Below are positions 7,139-14,609 of a stretch of 24,379 nt of DNA, in pieces (position 1 is the stretch's first letter; each line of letters opens with the position of its first letter). The translations under genes and the position numbers were made by a program. The stretch is from Pseudomonadota bacterium (GTDB lineage Bacteria; Myxococcota_A; Polyangia; Polyangiales; Polyangiaceae), in NCBI GenBank assembly GCA_023431345.1, contig JAEYWK010000125.1, positions 1-24,379 on the forward strand, given 5' to 3'. A model generated the notes under the pieces. That model did no database searches and was not told where the DNA came from. It saw only the letters and a program-made list of their open reading frames with translations.

Positions 7139-8581
7139 ATGAACGAGGATGCTCGAGCGGAGCGGGCGGGGCTTTCGACTGCGACCAAGCTCGCTTACGC
7201 GGCGGGGGCGATCGCATTTGGCGTGAAGGAGAGCGGGCTTCAGCTCTTCTTGCTGTTATTTTACGGGCAGGTGCTCGGCTTGCCCGAAGCTTGGGTGGCT
7301 ACCGGGATCATGCTGGCTCTGGCTATCGATGCGCTGCTCGATCCGTGGGTTGGCCAGTTCTCCGACGCCCTTTCCAGCCGTCAGGGGCGCCGCCACCCGC
7401 TGCTCTACGCCGCCGCGGTCCCGGCTGGCATTGCGTATGCTTGCTTGTGGAATCCGCCCTCGGGGCTCTCGCCGCTGCCGCTGTTCGGCTACTTCTTCTG
7501 CTGCCTGGTCTTGGTTCGGGTGCTGCTCTCGTTCATCGAGATCCCGGGTGCCGCGCTCACGGCCGAGCTCACGCGCGACTATGACCAGCGAACAGCGCTC
7601 ATTTCGCAGCGCACGCTGGCGGGCTGGTGCGGCGCCCTCGTGCTCAACGCGCTGACGTTCAGCGTGCTGCTCGCAGACTCCGGCACCTCACGCGGCATCT
7701 TGCGCCCCCCCGGCTACCAAACGTACGGGCTGTTGGCGGGGAGCCTGATCGCCGGCTCGACTCTGCTCTCCGCCCTGGGAACCCACCACCTCATTCCTGA
7801 CTTGAAGCGCCCTGTCGTCGCCGCCGTCAGCGGCTCGCGGCTCCTCGAGATTCGCGAAGCGCTGCGCAGCCGGGCGCTGCGGGTGATGCTGCTTTCGGGA
7901 GTCTTTGGCGCCATGGCTGGCGGCATCGTCATGGGGCTCGACATGTACGTGGGCGTCTTCTTCTGGCGCCTGTCGTCGCAACAGATGGCCGCATTCCCGC
8001 CCGTTTACTTGGCGGCCGTCGTGCTCGCCAGCCTGGTGGTGGGGGCGTTGTCGCGAAAGCTCGGTAAGCGCGCGGCGGCTCTCGGCACGGGTCTGGCGGG
8101 CGTGGTGGTTGGACCGCTGCCGGTGCTGGCCGCGCTACTTGGCGTGTTCCCCGCGCGCACCAGCGCGGCCTTCTTCCCCTTGCTCTTGGCGTTTTGCGGA
8201 GTAGCCGTGCTCTTGCGCGTGGCGACGAGCACGCTGTGCATGTCGATGCTCACCGACGTCGTCGAGGATCACGAGCTGCGTTCGCAGCGGCGCTCCGAGG
8301 GGCTGCTCAACGCCGGGACGACGCTGATTCAAAAGACCATGTCCGGCGTCGGTATCTTGGCTTCGGGGCTGCTCCTCAGCGCCGTTCACTTCCCGCGCAA
8401 CGCGGCGCCGGGCGCGGTCGACCAGGGCGTGCTGCGCGACTTGGTGTTGCTCTACGTGCCGCTCGTTAGCGCGCTCGGAGTCGTGTCGGTGCTCTTGCTG
8501 AAGCGGTATCCGATCGATCGGGCCGCTCACGAACGAACGTTACGATTGCTCGACCAAAGAGAGCCGCACGCCGTGTCATGA
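7139..8581 (+). CDS. GPH-family (MelB-like) sugar:cation symporter
   Basis: This is an integral membrane protein (480 aa from ATG 7139) of the glycoside-pentoside-hexuronide:cation symporter branch of the MFS. About 12 hydrophobic helices are visible. The loop after helix 2 carries the family signature DPWVGQFSD with GRRHPLL about ten residues later. The N-terminal AGAIAFGVKESGLQLFLL is the first helix of this family. The middle loop ends in LEIREALRSRALRVMLL, and the C-terminal half has the usual LTDVVEDHELRSQRRSEG. The substrate is probably a glycoside or sugar taken up with sodium or protons, but it cannot be named. The start is uncertain because the same frame extends upstream through an Asp-box fragment to GTG 6749. 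The gene ends 7 bp from the convergent AraC gene. Confidence 0.85.
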   Translation: MNEDARAERAGLSTATKLAYAAGAIAFGVKESGLQLFLLLFYGQVLGLPEAWVATGIMLALAIDALLDPWVGQFSDALSSRQGRRHPLLYAAAVPAGIAYACLWNPPSGLSPLPLFGYFFCCLVLVRVLLSFIEIPGAALTAELTRDYDQRTALISQRTLAGWCGALVLNALTFSVLLADSGTSRGILRPPGYQTYGLLAGSLIAGSTLLSALGTHHLIPDLKRPVVAAVSGSRLLEIREALRSRALRVMLLSGVFGAMAGGIVMGLDMYVGVFFWRLSSQQMAAFPPVYLAAVVLASLVVGALSRKLGKRAAALGTGLAGVVVGPLPVLAALLGVFPARTSAAFFPLLLAFCGVAVLLRVATSTLCMSMLTDVVEDHELRSQRRSEGLLNAGTTLIQKTMSGVGILASGLLLSAVHFPRNAAPGAVDQGVLRDLVLLYVPLVSALGVVSVLLLKRYPIDRAAHERTLRLLDQREPHAVS

Positions 8582-8588
8582 GCCCGCC

Positions 8589-9458
8589 TCAACCAGGGAA
8601 GTACACATCGCAGCAAGGTTGCCCGAGCTGGCTAGTTTCGGGCTCCGCTTCTTCTTCGAACGGCTCGCGACCGTCCTCCGGGCGCCCCCAGCGCAGCTGC
8701 GCCAGCTGGAGTCGCTGCCAGGTTTGCCAGCGGGTCGCGTAGGGGCCCATATGGCGCGCGCGAAGCCATTTCCCCGCGCGAAATCGGCGTTGCTGGGGAC
8801 CTCGCAGATCGAGCCGGACACTCGAGCGAAATCCGCACAGGAGCCTCCAGTCTTCATCTCGGAGCGTCCACGAGTAAGTCGGAACGCCGAGCGCGCGGAG
8901 CGGTGCGATGCCGTGTCGTCGGACCGTGTCGCCGAGCAGCTCGAAGCCGACGGGCGCTGCCTTCGCGAAGCTCCGGTCCTGCTGTCCGCTCACTTCGTGG
9001 CCGTAGATCCAGAGCTCCGGCAACGAGACGACTGTCACGCTGCGATCGAGCTCGGCGTTGGTGGTGAACCGACTCAGCCGCGGAAACTCGCGCGGCCGGC
9101 TTCCCTTTCGCGCCGCGCTCGGCGTAACGCCATAGCGCCGATGAAAGCTGCGAGAAAATGCCGAGGCGTCCTCGAACCCTACCTGCAGCGCGACGTCGAG
9201 CACGCTCATGCTTCGCGATTCACGAGCCGTGAGCAACTTCAACGCCGTTTTGAGCCGAACCCCGTTCAAGTAGCGGCCCAAGGTCGCGCCGGAGTGGGTC
9301 TCGAACACGCGATGCAGGTGGAATTTCGACATCCCTGCCGCGCGCGAAATGTCATCCAAGTTGATCGGCTCGCCCAGGTTCTCGGCGATGTAGTTGGCGC
9401 TCCGATTCACCACTTCCAATCGATAGCTGGAGGTCACGAGCGAAGCCGCTGGGGTCAC
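8589..9458 (-). CDS. AraC-family regulator with GyrI-like effector domain
   Basis: This is a transcription regulator of about 289 aa. Two helix-turn-helix motifs of the AraC/XylS type lie at about residues 15-115: INLDDISRAAGMSKFHLHRV, then VALQVGFEDASAFSRSFHRR and YGVTPSAAR. A C-terminal GyrI-like/BacI effector-binding domain follows (about 130-289). This is the Rob/SoxS-related layout used to sense drugs or other small molecules. The N-terminal start is unsure: GTG 9458 is chosen because it puts the DNA-binding domain at the usual distance from the N-terminus. An open frame to 9623 adds about 55 residues without family features. It is divergent from the esterase lipoprotein and convergent with the symporter, either of which could be its target. 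Confidence 0.85.
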   Translation of the reverse strand: MTPAASLVTSSYRLEVVNRSANYIAENLGEPINLDDISRAAGMSKFHLHRVFETHSGATLGRYLNGVRLKTALKLLTARESRSMSVLDVALQVGFEDASAFSRSFHRRYGVTPSAARKGSRPREFPRLSRFTTNAELDRSVTVVSLPELWIYGHEVSGQQDRSFAKAAPVGFELLGDTVRRHGIAPLRALGVPTYSWTLRDEDWRLLCGFRSSVRLDLRGPQQRRFRAGKWLRARHMGPYATRWQTWQRLQLAQLRWGRPEDGREPFEEEAEPETSQLGQPCCDVYFPG

Positions 9459-9592
9459 GCGAAAGACGTAGCACGGGCGCTGCTTTTTCGGGGCGCCCCG
9501 CCGCGCCGCACAAAGGAAATAGCAATTTGGGCACAGCTCGCGGCGGGGGCCCGGGCTACTCGTTTGCGACCCGCTTCTGACGAGAATGCACC

Positions 9593-11377
9593 TTGACACC
9601 ACCCCGCTCGATTCGGCCCCCATCGCTCACCTTCTTCCTTGGTAGCGCGATCCTCCTGCTCACCGGCTGCGACCGCCCACCTTCCGCGGTTCCGATGGCG
9701 GCTGGCGCGGCTGGCAGTGAATCGGCGCCGAGCTGCGCGGCGCTCTCCGACGAGCCGCCGCCACCGGTGCTCGGCTGCTCGGCGTCCGCTGTGGGCACGT
9801 CGCCCATGCTCGACGACTTCGACGATGGGAACCTCGTGCTTCGTCCCGTCGAGCAGCGAGTCGGAAGCTGGTACGCCTTCGCGGACGGCACGGCGGGCTG
9901 CGCCGCGCTGCGCGTCGAAACGGCGGATTCGTCGCCGGCTCTCCATTTCACGGGCGGCGGGTTCTCGGGCTGGGGCGCGGCGTTCGGCACCGCGCTCGCT
10001 TGGTCGATGGAAGAGAGCGGCCTGTGCACCTACGACTTGTCGGCGTACTCCGGGATTCGGTTCCGCGCTCGCGGCAACGTCAACTTGCGCCTCAACTTTG
10101 CCAGTCGCCAGTCCGCGTTGCGCAGCACGGGCGGCGAGTGCGCCGATTCCGAGGGGTGTTTCGACCAGCAAGGCCGCAACATCTCGCTCACGGCTGACTT
10201 CACCGAGCTCGAGGTCCCATTCTGTTCCCTGGCGCAGGTGGGGTACGGGGCGCCTTTGGGACCGCTCGATTCGACTCAAGTCACCAACTTGAACTTTCTC
10301 GTCCAGACCAAGAGCGACTTCGACGTCTGGCTCGACGACATCGAGCTCGTCCCCTGGCAAGACGGTCAGACGCGCGACTGTCGCGTCGTGTGCCCGAAAG
10401 ACGAGCTGCCACTGGGAATAGCGCCTCATCCCGGCGAAACCTCGCTCGATCAGCAGGCTACGGGCGTCAGTCTGTCCACCTTCGAGCAGGCGACGAAGGA
10501 TTGCGGCTCGGTCACGCGCCGCTACTTGAGCTACGTTCCTCGAGCGCTCGGCACGAAGAGCGATGCTCCCGTCGTGATCGTGCTGCACGGCTTGGGCGCG
10601 GACGCCGAGACCATGCGCGGCTTCATCACCCAGACGCGCTTCGAGGCCTTGGCCGAGCGTGATGGCTTCATCGTGGTCTACGCCAACGCCGCTCCAGGTA
10701 AAGCTACGGTGGCTGAGCGACCGAATGGCGGCGGCTTTCGCAAAGACTCGGACGGACAAATCGATGACTTCGCCTACCTCCAGCAAATCATCGATGACCT
10801 GGCTTCGCGCGGCGTCATTGGCGGCACCAATCCGGTCTTTTTGGCGGGGCTTTCTGACGGTGGCGGCATGGCGCACGTGGCCGCGCTGCATGATCCGGCG
10901 CGCTACCGAGGCATCGCGGAGCTGATGCCCTACCCGGGCCCCACCGTCCCGCTGCCGGACGCGAGCGCGGAATTCTCATTGCGGCGTGTGCTCTTGGGTT
11001 ACTCGCTCACCGATCCGGGCATGAGCGCGGGCTACGCGAATCAGCTCGTGCCGCTCGGGCCGGCCTGGGCGGCCGCGCTCGGACTGAGCCCCGTGGCGCA
11101 GACGAGAGCGCTACCCGATCTGATCAAGGAGGGAGCCGACTACCAGGGCAATTTGCCGAATGCCTTGCGCACGCGAGACAGTCACGTAGAGCAGCTCGAC
11201 TACGGCACGGACGTAGCCGCGGCTCGTGTTCGCGTGCTGAGCTTCGACCGCGCCGGGCACCTCTGGCCAGTCCCGAACCCAGCTGACCCGGAGCAGGTGA
11301 TGGCCGAGTTTGGGCTCCGTAACCAAGACATCGACATGAGCGACGTCGTTTGGGAGTTCTTTCGAAGCAGCCTCTGA
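9593..11377 (+). CDS. Secreted lipoprotein esterase (PHB-depolymerase/CE1-like) with N-terminal jelly-roll domain
   Basis: This 594-aa protein has a lipoprotein signal peptide ending in the lipobox LTGC (lipidated C26). Residues about 60-265 resemble a carbohydrate-binding or CIA30-type beta-sandwich, with LDDFDDGN near the start, GIRFRARGNVNLRLNF in the middle and VWLDDIELV at the end. Residues about 295-594 are an alpha/beta hydrolase of the PHB-depolymerase/feruloyl-esterase (LpqC-like) type. It has VVIVLHGLGAD for the oxyanion region, nucleophile S421 in GLSDG, and H556 in AGHLWP. The likely role is hydrolysis of an ester in an extracellular polymer such as plant xylan or polyhydroxyalkanoate. 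The start must be TTG 9593, because a stop lies upstream in frame at 9578 and no ATG precedes the lipobox. Confidence 0.8.
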   Translation: MTPPRSIRPPSLTFFLGSAILLLTGCDRPPSAVPMAAGAAGSESAPSCAALSDEPPPPVLGCSASAVGTSPMLDDFDDGNLVLRPVEQRVGSWYAFADGTAGCAALRVETADSSPALHFTGGGFSGWGAAFGTALAWSMEESGLCTYDLSAYSGIRFRARGNVNLRLNFASRQSALRSTGGECADSEGCFDQQGRNISLTADFTELEVPFCSLAQVGYGAPLGPLDSTQVTNLNFLVQTKSDFDVWLDDIELVPWQDGQTRDCRVVCPKDELPLGIAPHPGETSLDQQATGVSLSTFEQATKDCGSVTRRYLSYVPRALGTKSDAPVVIVLHGLGADAETMRGFITQTRFEALAERDGFIVVYANAAPGKATVAERPNGGGFRKDSDGQIDDFAYLQQIIDDLASRGVIGGTNPVFLAGLSDGGGMAHVAALHDPARYRGIAELMPYPGPTVPLPDASAEFSLRRVLLGYSLTDPGMSAGYANQLVPLGPAWAAALGLSPVAQTRALPDLIKEGADYQGNLPNALRTRDSHVEQLDYGTDVAAARVRVLSFDRAGHLWPVPNPADPEQVMAEFGLRNQDIDMSDVVWEFFRSSL

Positions 11378-11428
11378 GCGCCGAAGCCCTTGGCGTGTAT
11401 CGAGAGGCCACCAGATGTACCAGCTCTG

Positions 11429-12010
11429 CTACTTTGACTCGCTTGTTGGCGTTGGCCACAGGGCGTCGAGCTCGAGCTCGATGGCTGCGAATGGCTCGAG
11501 GCGTACGCGCTCGCTGCCGCCGCGAGTGACGACGAGGCGATAGCCGTCGCCGTCGAGCCGATAGACCTCCACCATGCGCTCGAGGGGATCGACCAACCAG
11601 ACGTGGGGCACGCGCTCGCGAGCGTAGATGGGCAACTTGCGTTCGCGATCGAGCCGCTCGCCCCCGGGCGAAACGACTTCGCACGTCCAGTCGGGGGGCA
11701 GGTCGAGAAATGGCGCCGCTGGCACCGCTGGGAGCCGCGAACGGAGCCACCCCGCCAGGTCTGGCACCAGAATGTCGTGCGCGAGGTGTAGCTCAGGCTC
11801 GAAGAGGATGATCCATCCGCCTGGTCCTCCGCGGCCTCGGTGGAAGGCGCCACCCAGGTCCATGCCGAGCACCGATGCGGCTTCCGCGTGCGGACCAGCG
11901 GGTCTCGGACTCGTATACAGGTCGCCGCCCAACACCTCGGCCACGACATTGTCCGCGGCTTGCAGCACGTCGTCATAGCTCGCGGGGCGTCTTGCCGGCT
12001 CGCCTGCCAT
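11429..12010 (-). CDS. Uma2-family putative restriction-endonuclease-like protein
   Basis: This is an intact 193-aa Uma2 (DUF820) protein with a PD-(D/E)XK nuclease fold. Candidate active-site residues are E71 (FEPELHL), P83-D84 (VPDLAGW), E111 (CEVVSPG) and K125 (RERKLPIYA). VWLVDPLERMVEVYRL (137-152) is the family's hallmark strand. The family's biological role is unsettled, and the gene commonly occurs in many copies in cyanobacteria and myxobacteria. The ATG at 12010 is chosen because the paralogue keeps the same start with an extended -10 exactly 7 nt before it. It converges on the esterase gene with about 50 bp between stops. It is the intact twin of the frameshifted gene at 5969-6551. 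Confidence 0.9.
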   Translation of the reverse strand: MAGEPARRPASYDDVLQAADNVVAEVLGGDLYTSPRPAGPHAEAASVLGMDLGGAFHRGRGGPGGWIILFEPELHLAHDILVPDLAGWLRSRLPAVPAAPFLDLPPDWTCEVVSPGGERLDRERKLPIYARERVPHVWLVDPLERMVEVYRLDGDGYRLVVTRGGSERVRLEPFAAIELELDALWPTPTSESK

Positions 12011-12017
12011 TGGCGTG

Positions 12018-12026
12018 ACTCTATCA
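12018..12026 (-). promoter_or_regulatory. Extended -10 of the intact Uma2 gene, leaderless
   Basis: The minus strand reads TGATAGAGT. The hexamer TAGAGT ends 7 nt before the ATG at 12010, and the spacer has no purine-rich ribosome site. The equivalent element of the paralogue is TGCTAAAGT at the same distance. Confidence 0.5.
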
Positions 12027-12135
12027 CGCAGAGGCTGCCCGGCCGAGGACCGGAAAACGCGCGGGTCCTGGAGCTTCCGGCTGCGCCCGACATCGCCTCG
12101 CCAGCGCAGCGCGTGCGTCGGCGCGCAATCCGTTC

Positions 12136-12151
12136 GCGTTCGCCGGAACGC
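12136..12151. promoter_or_regulatory. 16-bp palindrome, candidate operator
   Basis: GCGTTC and GAACGC are separated by GCCG, a perfect 6-4-6 inverted repeat in the divergent Uma2/CBS intergenic region. It lies about 125 bp from the Uma2 start and 160 bp from the CBS start. It could bind a dimeric regulator. In DNA this GC-rich a chance match is quite possible. Confidence 0.25.
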
Positions 12152-12310
12152 TTGTCCACGGATCCATCGCAACTTCTGCCGCACAGGCGCCGCGGTCCCT
12201 GTGGCACGCGCGGTGCAGTGAGCTGTTGTGAGGTCAGAGACGTCGACGCTGAAGCGCGACGGGCGGCCTCTGGCAGACGTGGCGCGAGCAGCACCTACGA
12301 GAGAGACGAC

Positions 12311-12721
12311 ATGACCAAGAGCATCCCCAAGATCAAGAAATACATGACCACCGATGTGCAGACGATCGGCGATGAGCAGCCCATGGCGGCGGCCCACCAA
12401 ATGATGCGTGAGCAGCGCATTCGCCACCTGCCGGTGCTCCACCGCGGTAAGTTGGTCGGTGTCGTCAGTGACCGTGATTTGCACCTCGTGGAGACTCTGC
12501 GGGACGTAGATCCGACGAAGGTTGCCGTCAGTGAAGCCATGACCATGGACACCTACGTGGTCTCGCCCGACGCCGACTTGGACGAAGTCGTCGCCATGAT
12601 GGCGGCCAAGAAGTACGGCTCAGCCATCGTCACCGATCGCGGTCACGTCGTCGGCATCTTCACGACCGTCGATGCTTGCAGCGCGCTCGCGGACCTGCTC
12701 ACCACACGTCTCACCCACTGA
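12311..12721 (+). CDS. Two-CBS-domain protein
   Basis: This 136-aa protein is essentially a single Bateman module. CBS1 (about 10-68) contains YMTTDVQTIGDEQPMAAAH and RIRHLPVLHRGKLVGVVSDR. CBS2 (about 75-132) contains AMTMDTYVVSPDADLDEVV and KYGSAIVTDRGHVVGIFTT. CBS pairs bind adenine nucleotides and sense energy state. Stand-alone ones are common in stress and low-oxygen regulons. The ATG at 12311 follows a weak GAGAGA ribosome site and a natural domain start, although the frame is open far upstream. The gene lies 28 bp before the SRPBCC-domain gene on the same strand, so the two are probably co-transcribed. Confidence 0.9.
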   Translation: MTKSIPKIKKYMTTDVQTIGDEQPMAAAHQMMREQRIRHLPVLHRGKLVGVVSDRDLHLVETLRDVDPTKVAVSEAMTMDTYVVSPDADLDEVVAMMAAKKYGSAIVTDRGHVVGIFTTVDACSALADLLTTRLTH

Positions 12722-12749
12722 ACACGCAAGCGCGATCAGGCAACCTGCC

Positions 12750-14609
12750 ATGCTCGACCATCTCATCTCGACCCCGCGCTTGCTGGAAGTCGATCATGTG
12801 GACCTCGCCGCGTCGCCCGAGCGCGTGTGGCAAGTCGTGCGGCATGGCGACCTGGCGCGCTCCCCGCTGATCCGCGCGCTGTTCGAGCTGCGTGCCCTCC
12901 CGGAACGCCTGCGTGGAGGGCACCGGCCGACCACGCTGCGCATCGACGACTTGCGCTCGAGCCTCGAGCAGCCGGGCTTTCAAGTGTTGTTGGAGCAGGC
13001 GCCGCTGGAGTTCGCGGTCGGAGCGATCGGCAAGGTTTGGCACGGCGACATCCCCTTCGTCCACGTTCCTGACGCGGCGGCCTACGCCGCGTTCGCCCAA
13101 CCGGACTTCGTCAAAGTGGCCTGGCAGATCCGTCTGATGCCGCTCGGGGAGCGAGGCACTCGCCTCGAGCTGGAGGTGCGGGTGGACGCCACCGACGATG
13201 ACGCTTGGCGCAAGTTCGAGCGCTACTTTCTGCTGATAGGGCCGGGCTCGCGCTTCATTCGGCGAACGCTGCTGTCAGGCTTGGCGAGGGACCTCGGCAC
13301 CCCAGACGTCGCCGAGCACACGCGCCAGCTGCCCGGTGATGAGCTGCTGCCCGACTGTGCGGCAGCTGCCACTGACGGCATTACCATCGCGGCAACGCCC
13401 GATCGAATCTGGCCCTGGCTCGTGCAGATGGGCCGCCAACGCGCCGGATTCTACAGCTTCGATTGGCTCGACAACGGCGGTGAGCCCAGCAGCCGTGAGC
13501 TCGTGCCGGAGCTGTCGAGTCTCGAAGTCGGACAGGTCATCCCGGCGACGCCGGACGGGGACGAGGGCTTCGAGGTGCTTCGAGTCGTGCCGGATCGCGC
13601 CTTGGTGCTCGGCGGCCTCTACGACCCGACTACCCCGCACCAGCTGCCTTTCAACACGCCGCGGCCTGCCGAGTACTGGCAGGTGACGTGGGCCTTCGTG
13701 CTCGAGCCGCTCGGCGACGCTGCCACGCGTCTCCACGTACGCGCACGGGCGGCCTTCTCGGACGGCGGGCGCATGCGAGCGGTGTGGATTCAGCCAGTTC
13801 ATCATTTCATGCAGCGCCGTTGCCTCGAGCAGCTCGCCGCTCGCGCGGAGGGACGCCTACCGCGCGATGACTACCGCGACGTACTGCAAGGTGCTGGTGG
13901 TGCGGCGTTGATTCTGGCCAGCTTTCTGACACCGTTTCTGCGCGAGGCGCGCAGCCATTGGGGAGTCGACGAAGCGACCGCGCGCGCGCCGCTACCGGGC
14001 GACGAGCTCGTCCCCGACCCGAGTTGGTCTTGGACTCACGGCGTCGAAATCGACGCGCCTCCGCGCAGCGTGTGGCGCTGGATCGCGCAAATCGGCGCCG
14101 ATCGCGGCGGCTTCTACAGCTACCAATGGCTGGAGAACCTGGCCGGTTGCGGTCTTCGCAACGCGGACGCCGTGCATCAGGATTGGGAGCTGGAGCAGGG
14201 CGATGACCTGCTGCTCCACCCCAAGATGCCCCCGCTGCGCATCGTTCGGCTGGAGCGTGGGCGTTTCTTCGTCGCGTATGCGCCGCTCGATGAAGCGGCG
14301 CACGCCAAACGTGAGCCCTGGGCCACGGTGAGCTGGCTGTTCGCGGTCGAGCCGTTGCCAGGAGCGGGAACCCGCCTGCTCACGCGCTACCGCGCGGCTT
14401 ACTCGCTCGACGTCGCGACGCGACTTGCGCTCGGGCCGGCGCTGATGGAGCCCATCGGCTTCGCCATGGACCGCCGCATGCTCCTGGGCGTGAAGCAGCG
14501 CGTCGAGCGCGAAGCGCGCTATGTCTTGCGCGTGCCGCGGGCCCCGACAGTAGATGCTCACGCGGCTGAGGCAGCAGCCTCACGGCGCCAGCCTCTCCAG
14601 CGCAAGTAG
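12750..14609 (+). CDS. Protein with three SRPBCC (START-like) domains
   Basis: This is a 619-aa soluble protein built of three ligand-pocket domains. Domain 1 (about 12-185) opens with VDHVDLAASPERVWQVV, the usual first strand and helix of SRPBCC polyketide-cyclase-like folds. Domains 2 (about 194-405) and 3 (about 415-595) are tandem duplicates. LPGDELLPD matches LPGDELVPD, PDRIWPWLVQMG matches PRSVWRWIAQIG, and AGFYSFDWLDN matches GGFYSYQWLEN. This W-x-x-Q-x-G / GFYS-WL pattern is seen in single-domain SRPBCC proteins of actinobacteria and myxobacteria. The ligand is unknown, probably a hydrophobic small molecule. The ATG at 12750 starts just before domain 1 with only a weak AGG upstream, suggesting coupling to the CBS gene. 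The 3' end overlaps the convergent flavodoxin gene by 30 bp. Confidence 0.82.
   Translation: MLDHLISTPRLLEVDHVDLAASPERVWQVVRHGDLARSPLIRALFELRALPERLRGGHRPTTLRIDDLRSSLEQPGFQVLLEQAPLEFAVGAIGKVWHGDIPFVHVPDAAAYAAFAQPDFVKVAWQIRLMPLGERGTRLELEVRVDATDDDAWRKFERYFLLIGPGSRFIRRTLLSGLARDLGTPDVAEHTRQLPGDELLPDCAAAATDGITIAATPDRIWPWLVQMGRQRAGFYSFDWLDNGGEPSSRELVPELSSLEVGQVIPATPDGDEGFEVLRVVPDRALVLGGLYDPTTPHQLPFNTPRPAEYWQVTWAFVLEPLGDAATRLHVRARAAFSDGGRMRAVWIQPVHHFMQRRCLEQLAARAEGRLPRDDYRDVLQGAGGAALILASFLTPFLREARSHWGVDEATARAPLPGDELVPDPSWSWTHGVEIDAPPRSVWRWIAQIGADRGGFYSYQWLENLAGCGLRNADAVHQDWELEQGDDLLLHPKMPPLRIVRLERGRFFVAYAPLDEAAHAKREPWATVSWLFAVEPLPGAGTRLLTRYRAAYSLDVATRLALGPALMEPIGFAMDRRMLLGVKQRVEREARYVLRVPRAPTVDAHAAEAAASRRQPLQRK

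Larger units (their letters stand above)
12011..12310. other. Intergenic region between Uma2 and CBS genes
   Basis: These 300 bases separate two divergently transcribed genes. They hold the Uma2 promoter (12018-12026) and a 16-bp palindrome (12136-12151). I see no credible small gene. The open frames crossing it are shadows extending from the CBS and Uma2 frames. No consensus promoter for the CBS gene could be picked out. Confidence 0.5.

Noticed and set aside
8619..9596. 325-aa plus-strand open frame opposite the AraC gene
   Set aside because: It is antisense to two clear helix-turn-helix motifs and a GyrI-like domain, and has no recognisable motif.
9455..10891. 478-aa minus-strand open frame opposite the esterase lipoprotein
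   Set aside because: It is antisense to a clear lipoprotein/hydrolase gene, has Arg/Ala/Glu-rich composition typical of GC-rich shadow frames, and shows no domain.
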